A DNA stretch of 5,159 nucleotides from Clostridiales bacterium (GCA_031289865.1 JAITOQ010000134.1:1-5159); one strand, 5' to 3'. Positions 1 to 4,641 are shown, numbered from the stretch's first letter. Notes: generated from the letters alone by a model not told the origin. Program-made: numbers and translations.

Positions 1-164
1 AATTCGAGATCACGCGTCCATTGATCGAGCGCACGCGCCCTAAGATCCGCCGACATCACAATCTGAACATAAAAAAGCCGCCCTAAAAGCGCGGCAAAGA
101 CAAAGGAGATAACGAGAGCAAACGTAATTAAACGTCTTTTAAAATAATAATTAAAATTCGTCAT
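1..164 (-). CDS. Class B penicillin-binding protein (FtsI/SpoVD type), N-terminal fragment
   Basis: Only the first 54 codons lie in the window; the gene continues past position 1. The protein starts MTNFNYYFKRRLI, followed by one hydrophobic segment (about residues 12-33) and then GRLFYVQIV (28-36) and ARALDQWTRDLE (43-54). A short basic cytoplasmic end, a signal anchor, a GRLFYxQ motif and a 'Q.TRD' strand leading into the pedestal domain are typical of class B PBPs such as FtsI and SpoVD. These transpeptidases cross-link peptidoglycan at the outer face of the membrane; FtsI works in the divisome with FtsW. The catalytic domain is not visible, so FtsI, SpoVD and elongation-type PBP2 cannot be separated by motif. 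Position in the dcw cluster favours FtsI/SpoVD. The start ATG is 164-162. The only near-by Shine-Dalgarno-like sequence is a weak GGCGG (175-171) six bases upstream, and a terminator-like hairpin ends just before it. Confidence 0.85.
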   Translation of the reverse strand, partial: MTNFNYYFKRRLITFALVISFVFAALLGRLFYVQIVMSADLRARALDQWTRDLE

Positions 165-175
165 AAAAAACCGCC

Positions 176-221
176 AAAAAAAACCTTCTTACGGATAATG
201 TATTCCGTAAAAAGGTTTTTT
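176..221 (-). terminator. Intrinsic terminator-like hairpin in the pbp leader (possible attenuator)
   Basis: Positions 178-195 pair with 204-221 to give an 18-bp stem with an 8-nt loop. Read on the minus strand, the single non-Watson-Crick position (188/211) is a U.G wobble and the stem is unbroken; on the plus strand the same position is a C/A mismatch. The minus-strand RNA ends in eight U residues (183-176). This is a canonical intrinsic terminator facing the same way as the operon. Its U-run stops 11 nt before the pbp start codon, so full termination would silence pbp unless a promoter or read-through is involved. It may insulate pbp from the upstream genes or act as an attenuator; which one is inference. 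Confidence 0.75.
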
Positions 222-263
222 ATGACTGTTTTTAATGCAGAATTGCGGATAAAAATAAAAGCA

Positions 264-296
264 GATGTCATTCTGAGTGTAGCGAAGAATCTAAAA
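264..296 (+). repeat. Dispersed 33-bp repeat, copy A
   Basis: This 33-bp sequence begins GATGTCATTCTGAG and ends AATCTAAAA. It matches 4469-4501 at 30 of 33 positions (differences at repeat positions 15, 17 and 24). It is intergenic here, and its plus-strand translation (DVILSVAKNL) resembles short spurious protein products often annotated from dispersed repeats in bacterial genomes. Two copies 4.2 kb apart in one window point to a genome-wide family. Unlike copy B, this copy is not flanked by heptamer arms. Confidence 0.7.
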
Positions 297-317
297 TGTC
301 AGCGGTATAGCCACCTA

Positions 318-400
318 TTTTGCAGAGTACTCTATAAAATGCCGTTATTTGTAATACTTAAACAGATAGTATTCTATAAAACGCCGTTTTGTAGAATACT
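318..400. repeat. Cluster of palindromes and direct repeats downstream of the 140-residue gene
   Basis: Three related elements sit within 83 bp. (1) A 22-bp imperfect palindrome at 318-339 is centred on AGAGTACTCT. (2) A 23-bp direct repeat, 326-348 and 368-390 (20 of 23 identical), has the core TCTATAAAA followed by GCCGTT. (3) A hairpin at 368-400 has 14-bp arms (368-381 and 387-400, 13 of 14 paired, the odd one T/G) around a 5-nt loop CGCCG. Both units carry AGTA(C/T)TCTATAAAA, so one looks like a diverged copy of the other. The hairpin lies 13 bp past the stop codon of the 413-835 gene and could protect the mRNA 3' end, but no clear U-run follows it on the minus strand. A dispersed repeat family is the simpler reading. 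Confidence 0.65.
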
Positions 401-412
401 TCGCGGCAAAGG

Positions 413-835
413 TTACTTACCCGCAAAGCCTATACCCTCGTTTAACGACTGCTTTTTACTATATCGATAACACTCACCGTCCAACGTCATATTCGCCCAA
501 GGATAAAGCGTTTCTATATCCTCGTCGCCGTCGTCGATATAGTGATCACAAGTGAGGCAAACCTTCGGTATCAATGCTTTCAGACGTTCGATATATTCCG
601 CTTTAGAAAGCAAATGCACTTCAACCTCTTCGATTTCTCCGATATCTTTGAATCGGCGGTATACCGATTGAGTTTCTTCCTCGATAAAATACGGGAATTT
701 ACATTTATCATCTAAAAGTCTTTTTAAAGGAATGAAGTCTTCGCCGTCGGCTTTTATGTGCGCCAAAAGCTCCGCTATATCCTTAAAGGAATTCGGAAAT
801 AAATAATATTGATAATCCAATCTCAATCCTTTCAT
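413..835 (-). CDS. Conserved-looking hypothetical protein with CxxC, 140 residues
   Basis: I do not recognise this family. The protein is soluble and acidic, with no signal peptide or membrane segment. Its first part (MKGLRLDYQYYLFPNSFKDI) runs into predicted helices rich in Lys, Glu and Leu (about residues 15-90). Near the C-terminus are CLTC (C93, C96), then HYIDDGDED and DGEC (C122). This C-x2-C-x25-C pattern with H98 near by could bind a metal, but a fourth ligand is not certain. The ATG at 835-833 is preceded by GGGGGAG (a strong Shine-Dalgarno site) four bases upstream. Only 16 bp separate it from the stop codon of the upstream 490-residue gene, so the two are almost certainly co-transcribed and perhaps translationally coupled. 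Position between rsmH and a PBP gene suggests a link to division or envelope growth; this is inference only. Confidence 0.8.
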   Translation of the reverse strand: MKGLRLDYQYYLFPNSFKDIAELLAHIKADGEDFIPLKRLLDDKCKFPYFIEEETQSVYRRFKDIGEIEEVEVHLLSKAEYIERLKALIPKVCLTCDHYIDDGDEDIETLYPWANMTLDGECYRYSKKQSLNEGIGFAGK

Positions 836-851
836 ATATCTCCCCCGTTAA

Positions 852-2324
852 TTATAAGTTGGAGATTACAAACACCGCCAACGCTCCGATTGCCGCGACA
901 TAGACTCCGATTAAAAACTTGCCTACGCCCGTAAATTTCGCGCCTTTTTTCTGCGGTCTTTGCTTTTCCGAACGAACGGTTTGCATCTCCTTGCGCGAGG
1001 TCTTTCTCTCGCTTCGGGCTACAACCGCCGCTTCACGGCACGCCCTCTTTGTACTTTTTTCGTCTATATCGAGATCGATGTCCTCGTATGCGTCCACGTT
1101 ATAGCTTCCGCTCCTTACGACTATCTTTCTCTCGCTCCTAAGAGCGGTCGGGGTCACGACTTGTACTCCGCGGTATCCGCTTTCGCTCGGCATGTCGGTT
1201 TGAACCGCCTCGAAATACGCGTTTACTTCGGTCGGTACGGCTTCCGTATCATACCTCGCATACTCCTCTTTGACCGTGAGTTTCTTTTCTTCGGGAATTT
1301 CGTTAAAAAGCTCTCTGTAGGTTGCGGCGATCGGAGCGGACGACGTTACCGACCGACCGCTTTTCTCTTCCGCAAGCCTCTTGTTCTTGCTAAGTCCCAA
1401 ATCATTGCGAACCATCGCAAGCTGTTCATCATAAGGTATTTCCGCTTTCTTTCTTTCGTGCTTTTCCTCGATCTCTTGTAACTTCGCTTGTTTTTCCTCT
1501 TCGTCGTAAGATTTGTATAACGATTCGTTAGTTTCGCTCGCAGCGGAGGTGTTTCCATAGAAAAATTCACGCGCCGACGGAGCCGCTTTCGGCAACGCCG
1601 CTTCTCTCAATCTCGCATTCGTCTCAACGACGACGGTGTCATACGTCGGCTTATACGTCGACTGCTCCGTCACGGGATACGAAAGCGGCTGATTGTGTCC
1701 GACAACATACGGCTGCTGCGGTTGTCCGACGGCAACTTGTGTTTGCCGAGCGGCGGTATTATACCCCTCTTTTTTTCCCATCATAAAATCGCAATAGCTT
1801 TGAGGTCTGCTGCTCATAGTTACCGTCGGTTTATTAGGGCGGTCTGCTCCCGTCATCGGAAGCATGTCGGCCGCCATTCCGTACGCTTGTACAGTAGTCG
1901 GCTGTGCCGCATTCTCCGTCGGCTTTACTTGAATATAAGTCGTACCGACCCCGCCCGCGTAATACGGCGCGGAATCCGTCGCGACCGCACGAACCTCTTC
2001 GGTTTTTACCGCCGTCGGCGACTTATTCTCGTACAAAATCGCGGAGCTTTCCACTCTTCTCTTCTCGACGTCGCGTTTTTCCTCTTCGCTTAACCCGTAA
2101 GAAACCGCCGCTCCCGCTCCGTAAGCCGTGCTGCCGCCCGCCGTCGGAACGGTGTCCGATGCGTAACCGCCGCTCTTGTATGCGCGGATCACATTCCCCG
2201 ACGTTTCCGTCGGCGAATACGAAGTGTATGATCTTATCATTCTGCCCGCCGTCGCAACGCCGCCGGAAATCGAAGATCTGTAGCCGCTCTCCCTATCATC
2301 GGAAGGTCTACCATAGTACATCAT
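852..2324 (-). CDS. Low-complexity tail-anchored membrane protein in the ftsL position, 490 residues
   Basis: I recognise no family. About 465 residues are polar and low in complexity, rich in Ser, Thr, Ala, Gly, Tyr, Pro and charged residues, and likely largely disordered. The N-terminus is Tyr/Gly/Ser-rich (MMYYGRPSDDRESGYRSS); a Glu/Lys-rich, probably helical stretch spans about 274-294; the region before the membrane is strongly basic (about 434-463). One hydrophobic segment (about 470-490, from FLIGVYVAAIG to the C-terminal ISNL) ends the protein, so it should be anchored by its tail with nearly everything in the cytoplasm. FtsL, the usual product at this position, is short and has an extracytoplasmic coiled coil after its membrane segment; that part is absent. 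Three short similar motifs occur: SYCDFMMG (176-183), SAREFFYG (250-257) and TYRELFNE (335-342). The start ATG is preceded by AGGGGGC with 6-nt spacing; a second Met follows immediately. The 490-codon length, this site and the tight spacing to the next gene support a real gene. Confidence 0.8.
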   Translation of the reverse strand: MMYYGRPSDDRESGYRSSISGGVATAGRMIRSYTSYSPTETSGNVIRAYKSGGYASDTVPTAGGSTAYGAGAAVSYGLSEEEKRDVEKRRVESSAILYENKSPTAVKTEEVRAVATDSAPYYAGGVGTTYIQVKPTENAAQPTTVQAYGMAADMLPMTGADRPNKPTVTMSSRPQSYCDFMMGKKEGYNTAARQTQVAVGQPQQPYVVGHNQPLSYPVTEQSTYKPTYDTVVVETNARLREAALPKAAPSAREFFYGNTSAASETNESLYKSYDEEEKQAKLQEIEEKHERKKAEIPYDEQLAMVRNDLGLSKNKRLAEEKSGRSVTSSAPIAATYRELFNEIPEEKKLTVKEEYARYDTEAVPTEVNAYFEAVQTDMPSESGYRGVQVVTPTALRSERKIVVRSGSYNVDAYEDIDLDIDEKSTKRACREAAVVARSERKTSRKEMQTVRSEKQRPQKKGAKFTGVGKFLIGVYVAAIGALAVFVISNL

Positions 2325-2390
2325 AACAAGCCCCCTGTAAAACCGTTATTTCTCTAAAGAAAAGTAGTTTTTATTAGATTTTTTATTTAT

Positions 2391-2522
2391 TTACCGCAAC
2401 GTCCCTTAACGTCACGACAAAATCAATTTAATTTTTGATTCGCCGCGCACGTCCCTTAACGCCGTGACAAATCGATTTATTTTATATATCCGCCGAACAC
2501 GTCCCTTAACGCAACGGTAAAT
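2391..2522 (-). repeat. Three 50-bp direct repeats (iterons) between rsmH and the 490-residue gene
   Basis: The 13-bp core ACGTCCCTTAACG occurs identically at 2399-2411, 2449-2461 and 2499-2511, an exact 50-bp period. Similarity extends outward: (G/A)CCG precedes the core by a few bases and an A-rich end follows it, while the remaining roughly 20 bp of each unit is AT-rich and variable. Read on the minus strand, the core is CGTTAAGGGACGT, and CGT/ACG arms can pair around a UAAGGG loop; flanking bases add pairs in units 1 and 3. The array starts right at the rsmH stop codon (2527-2525) and fills most of the 200-bp gap. It could be a protein-binding array, an mRNA-processing or translational control site, or copies of a dispersed repeat. 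A weak possible promoter for the downstream gene (TTGCGG, 17 bp, TAATAA) overlaps the last unit, but it is too poor to call. Confidence 0.8.
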
Positions 2523-2524
2523 TT

Positions 2525-3457
2525 TTAAAGTTTTTCGGCAATTCTGAGCTTCGCGCTCTCCGCTCTGCCGTTGGTTTTCAATTCCTCATCGCTTGCCGTT
2601 ATCGGCTTTTTGGTCAATATATTGACCTCTCGCTTTTTTCCGCAAGTACAGATAGGCATTCTCTTTTCGCAAACACAGTCGCGTTCGAGAGATTTGAAAT
2701 CTTGTTTTGCCGTACGGTCCTCCAAAGAGTGGAAAGCTATAATACAACACCTACCGCCCGTCCTCAACCGTCCGACTAAGCTCAATATCCCCTCGTATAG
2801 TCCCGTTAATTCTTCGTTAACCTCAATCCTAATGGCTTGGAAGATTTTTTTACAAGGGTTGCCGCCCTCGTAACGGTATTTCATCGGAATGCTTGCCGTG
2901 ACTATCTTTGCAAGCTCGCCCGTCGTGCGTATCGAGTTTTCGTTGCGCGCCCGAATTATGTTTTGGGCGACGTTTTTGGAGAACCGCTCCTCTCCGTATT
3001 TATAAAAAATCCTTAAAAGGTCGCTCTCCGAATATTCGTTCACGACGTTAAACGCGGTCAAATATTGCGTCTGATCCATTCTCATATCGAGAGGACTGTC
3101 AAATCGGTACGAAAAACCTCTGCTTGCGTCGTCGATTTGATACGACGATACCCCTAAATCTAAGAGTACGCCGTCTAATTTGTCAATCCCAAGCCTATTC
3201 AGATGATATTCCGCATTTTTAAAATCGTCGTGTACAAAAGTGATCTTATTTGCGTACTCCTTTAGCCGTTCTCCCGCATAAAGCAGCGCGTTGCTGTCGC
3301 GGTCAATCGCAATCAACCGCCCTTTGTCCAATCTCTTGACAATCTCAAGGCTGTCGCCCCCCAATCCCAACGTCCCGTCAAGATAGATGCCGTCGGGCTT
3401 TATGTTTAATCCGTCAATGCACTCTTTAAGCAAGACGGGAATATGCGTAAATTCCAT
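2525..3457 (-). CDS. rsmH: 16S rRNA (cytosine(1402)-N(4))-methyltransferase RsmH (MraW)
   Basis: RsmH uses S-adenosylmethionine to methylate N4 of C1402 in the decoding centre of 16S rRNA. Family motifs appear in order (numbered from the upstream TTG at 3478): THIPVLLKECIDGLNIKPDG (11-30), the SAM loop DGTLGLGG (34-41), AIDRD (57-61), LDGVLLDLGVSS (101-112), RGFSYR and SPLDMRMD (120-135), YGEERFSKNVA (161-171), FQAIRIEVNEEL (213-224), IAFHSLEDR (247-255), a CVC...CTCGKK cysteine segment (268-282) and the C-terminal RAESAKLRIAEK. Length is normal for the family. Two family positions differ: GGHS is GGDS (D42) and the usual HPATR is NPCKK (207-211). The family start matches MEFTHIPVLL at 3457-3455, but no Shine-Dalgarno site precedes it. 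An alternative TTG at 3478-3476 overlaps the mraZ stop (TTGA) and has GGAG eight bases upstream, adding seven residues. Either way it is coupled to mraZ. Confidence 0.96.
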   Translation of the reverse strand: MEFTHIPVLLKECIDGLNIKPDGIYLDGTLGLGGDSLEIVKRLDKGRLIAIDRDSNALLYAGERLKEYANKITFVHDDFKNAEYHLNRLGIDKLDGVLLDLGVSSYQIDDASRGFSYRFDSPLDMRMDQTQYLTAFNVVNEYSESDLLRIFYKYGEERFSKNVAQNIIRARNENSIRTTGELAKIVTASIPMKYRYEGGNPCKKIFQAIRIEVNEELTGLYEGILSLVGRLRTGGRCCIIAFHSLEDRTAKQDFKSLERDCVCEKRMPICTCGKKREVNILTKKPITASDEELKTNGRAESAKLRIAEKL

Positions 3458-3474
3458 TTTTAAAATCGGATCGG

Positions 3475-4041
3475 TCAATCCTCTTGCTCCACGGGATCCT
3501 CGCTTTCAACGCTTTCTTTAGGAGCGAACCTATCCACTCCCGCGTCAGCCTCCGCCGTAACCGCTAATACTCTTTCTTCTTTTGCCAATTCTTCGGCTTT
3601 TCGGTCTACAAATCTTTTCAGCTTTTTCATCGATGCATCGTAATCTTCATCGTCGTCGTCATCGTTAAAGACGTAATCAAACCACTCCGCACCCCAAATA
3701 GTCAAAAAAGCTCCCGAACCTACTACTACAAGTTCCTTATCGATCTTAGCGCGTTTTTTTAAGTTTTGGTCTAAAACAAAACGGTTTTGCTCGTCTACGT
3801 TAGGATAATCAAAGTTCTTTAAAAATTTTACGGTGAGCTTTACCTCTTCCGCATCTAAAATGGACATTCTGGAGACGAGAGCCCTTACGCGCTCACCCTC
3901 CGACGCGGGAAATACATAAATCGAGCCGTTCGTACCTCTGGTAAGGCAGAATCCTTCACCGAGTTCTTTTCTAAACTCGGCAGGAATCCGCATCCTTCCG
4001 CGGTCGTCTAAGCAGGTTCGTTTAATCCCACCGAACTTCAT
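3475..4041 (-). CDS. mraZ: MraZ transcriptional regulator of the dcw cluster, with an acidic C-terminal extension
   Basis: MraZ is a ring-forming DNA-binding protein with two AbrB-like (SpoVT/AbrB) modules that autoregulates the mra/dcw operon. From the preferred start it reads MKFGGIKRTCLDDRGRMRIP; the two DxxxR signatures of the family are DDRGR in the first module and DEQNR in the second (third base pair of codons into LDQNL where IPxxL is usual). TRGTNGSIYVFP and VVVGSGAFLTIWGAEWFDY also fit the family. The start at 4041 is preferred because it matches the family N-terminus and has AAGGGG nine bases upstream; an in-frame ATG at 4080 would add 13 residues but lies only about 12 nt from the predicted transcript start and has no well-spaced Shine-Dalgarno site. 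Typical MraZ is about 140-150 residues. This one is 188, with a DDDDDED run and a charged, probably disordered tail of about 60 residues. It is the first gene of the operon and is coupled to rsmH. Confidence 0.95.
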   Translation of the reverse strand: MKFGGIKRTCLDDRGRMRIPAEFRKELGEGFCLTRGTNGSIYVFPASEGERVRALVSRMSILDAEEVKLTVKFLKNFDYPNVDEQNRFVLDQNLKKRAKIDKELVVVGSGAFLTIWGAEWFDYVFNDDDDDEDYDASMKKLKRFVDRKAEELAKEERVLAVTAEADAGVDRFAPKESVESEDPVEQED

Positions 4042-4098
4042 ATCCGTTTTCCCCTTGCATTGTCCTAAAAAGAATCGCATTCCCTTTTCGACACCATC

Positions 4099-4127
4099 AT
4101 TATATCACCATTTCTGTCCATTTGCAA
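4099..4127 (-). promoter_or_regulatory. Sigma-A-type promoter of the mraZ operon
   Basis: On the minus strand, the -35 hexamer TTGCAA (4127-4122) and the perfect -10 hexamer TATAAT (4104-4099) are separated by 17 bp. Transcription should start near 4092, giving about a 50-nt leader to the preferred mraZ start at 4041. The -35 element and spacer are overlapped by the TGG box array. Confidence 0.8.
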
Positions 4128-4144
4128 CCCAAATTACCCCATTT
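4108..4144 (-). promoter_or_regulatory. Probable MraZ operator: four TGG boxes at 10-11 bp spacing
   Basis: Read on the minus strand, AAATGGGG (4144-4137), ATTTGGG (4134-4128), AAATGG (4123-4118) and AAATGG (4113-4108) place TGG at intervals of 10, 11 and 10 bp, about one helical turn. Known MraZ operators are direct repeats containing TGG(G) spaced roughly a turn apart just upstream of mraZ. The array covers the -35 element and spacer, which fits autorepression. The assignment rests on position and pattern; the exact box differs from the E. coli one. Confidence 0.65.
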
Positions 4145-4342
4145 CTATCATAAAATTAAAAAAAATTTTATTTTTCGTCATATTTTTTTTAAAATGTGAC
4201 ACAAAATCCGCTAAAAACGGACAATAAAATTTATTTTAACCTATTTTTAGTCAGAAATTCAAAATGGACAAAAAACCCACACTTTTTTGAGTTATCCACG
4301 AAGTTATCCCCAAAAAACCTAAAAACGAACGAGTTGTCCACA
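4145..4342 (+). other. AT-rich stretch next to three DnaA-box-like sites
   Basis: Three nonamers in the same orientation each match the DnaA box TTATCCACA at 8 of 9 positions: TTATCCACG (4292-4300), TTATCCCCA (4304-4312) and TTGTCCACA (4334-4342). The stretch to their left (about 4145-4260) is made largely of A and T runs, including the inverted repeat TAAAATT/AATTTTA and the small hairpin TCCG/CGGA around CTAAAAA. Tandem DnaA boxes beside AT-rich DNA, with genes transcribed away on both sides, is the layout of a replication origin. It could instead be a DnaA-controlled regulatory region. No dnaA or dnaN gene is in the window. Confidence 0.5.
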
Positions 4343-4344
4343 GC

Positions 4345-4387
4345 AGCGTGACGCTCACCCATATTCGCAACGGATATTGGGGGGGGG
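4345..4387. other. 11-bp palindrome and G9 tract
   Basis: AGCGT-G-ACGCT (4345-4355) is a perfect palindrome with a one-base centre, too tight to be an RNA hairpin and therefore more like a dimeric protein site. It begins two bases after the third DnaA-box-like site. A run of nine G residues (4379-4387) follows. Such homopolymers can vary in length between cells, but this one lies outside any coding region and more than 200 bp upstream of the next promoter, so any effect is uncertain. Confidence 0.4.
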
Positions 4388-4413
4388 AGTTTCATAAGAG
4401 CCCGTTCACCGAT

Positions 4414-4571
4414 TTTTTAGGTAATAAGCAATAGGTAATAAGTAATAAGTGAGGCATTTAGTAAAATGGATGTCATTCTGAGCGGAGCGAAAAATCTAAA
4501 ACGATTTCTCCGAATTGCATCTCTAATTATCCTTACTTATTACCTATTACTTGTTACCTATTACCTAAAAA
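4414..4571. mobile_element. MITE-like 158-bp inverted-repeat element with heptamer arms
   Basis: The left arm (4414-4450) and right arm (4535-4571) are 37 bp each and 32 of 37 identical as inverted repeats, beginning TTTTTAGGTAATA. Each arm is itself a run of heptamers of the form RGYAATA: GGTAATA, AGCAATA, GGTAATA, AGTAATA on the left and GGTAATA, GGTAACA, AGTAATA, GGTAATA when the right arm is read outward-in. The 84-bp centre contains copy B of the dispersed 33-bp repeat. There is no ORF and no transposase, and I see no convincing target-site duplication. It may be a non-autonomous mobile element or an independently arisen structured repeat. If transcribed, it would fold into a long AT-rich hairpin. 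Confidence 0.6.
4469..4501 (+). repeat. Dispersed 33-bp repeat, copy B
   Basis: This copy matches copy A (264-296) at 30 of 33 positions and has the same orientation relative to the plus strand. It sits in the centre of the heptamer-armed inverted-repeat element. Just inside it, CGGAG can pair with CTCCG some 20 bases downstream, extended by AAA/TTT across a 2-nt bulge, so the centre of the element may form its own small hairpin. Confidence 0.7.
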
Positions 4572-4612
4572 GCCGTTGTCCCCTATTTTTTGTTATTTTA
4601 TTAAAATAGCTA

Positions 4613-4641
4613 TTGACATTTCGCCGTTTTAGCTATATAAT
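4613..4641 (+). promoter_or_regulatory. Perfect-consensus sigma-A promoter for the plus-strand gene
   Basis: TTGACA (4613-4618) and TATAAT (4636-4641) are both perfect consensus hexamers with the optimal 17-bp spacer. Transcription should start near 4648, giving a leader of about 75 nt rich in A and T runs before GGAGAGG and the ATG at 4724. The leader can form small AT hairpins (TTTTTTC-ATT-GAAAAAA at 4667-4683), but I see no known riboswitch. This is the strongest promoter in the window by sequence. Confidence 0.88.

Noticed and set aside
198..470. Plus-strand 90-codon ORF spanning the repeat cluster
   Set aside because: It runs through the 33-bp repeat and the palindromes, has no Shine-Dalgarno site, begins inside the terminator stem and overlaps the end of the 413-835 gene. 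It is a repeat-derived spurious frame.
835..870. Frameshift that would extend the 490-residue protein into an FtsL-like coiled coil
   Set aside because: The stop TAA is followed at once by a strong Shine-Dalgarno site and a new gene whose sequence does not resemble an FtsL coiled coil in any frame I could read.
919..2326. Several plus-strand ORFs of 61-173 codons and one minus-strand 74-codon ORF inside the 490-residue gene
   Set aside because: They are antisense or out-of-frame shadows of a low-complexity coding sequence, rich in Arg and Ser, with no Shine-Dalgarno support and no recognisable domains.
2391..2522. CRISPR array
   Set aside because: The conserved core is only 13 bp with weaker flanks, the intervening DNA is AT-rich and partly similar between units, there are only three units, and no cas gene is present.
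2571..2873. Plus-strand 100-codon ORF opposite rsmH
   Set aside because: It is the antisense shadow of well-conserved rsmH coding sequence.
4196..4206. Crp/Fnr-type site at TGTGACACA
   Set aside because: The half-sites are separated by one base instead of the N6 spacing of that family.
4401..4581. CCGTT target-site duplication flanking the inverted-repeat element
   Set aside because: The flanking CCGTTCACC and CCGTTGTCC agree at only 7 of 9 positions and do not abut both arm ends symmetrically.
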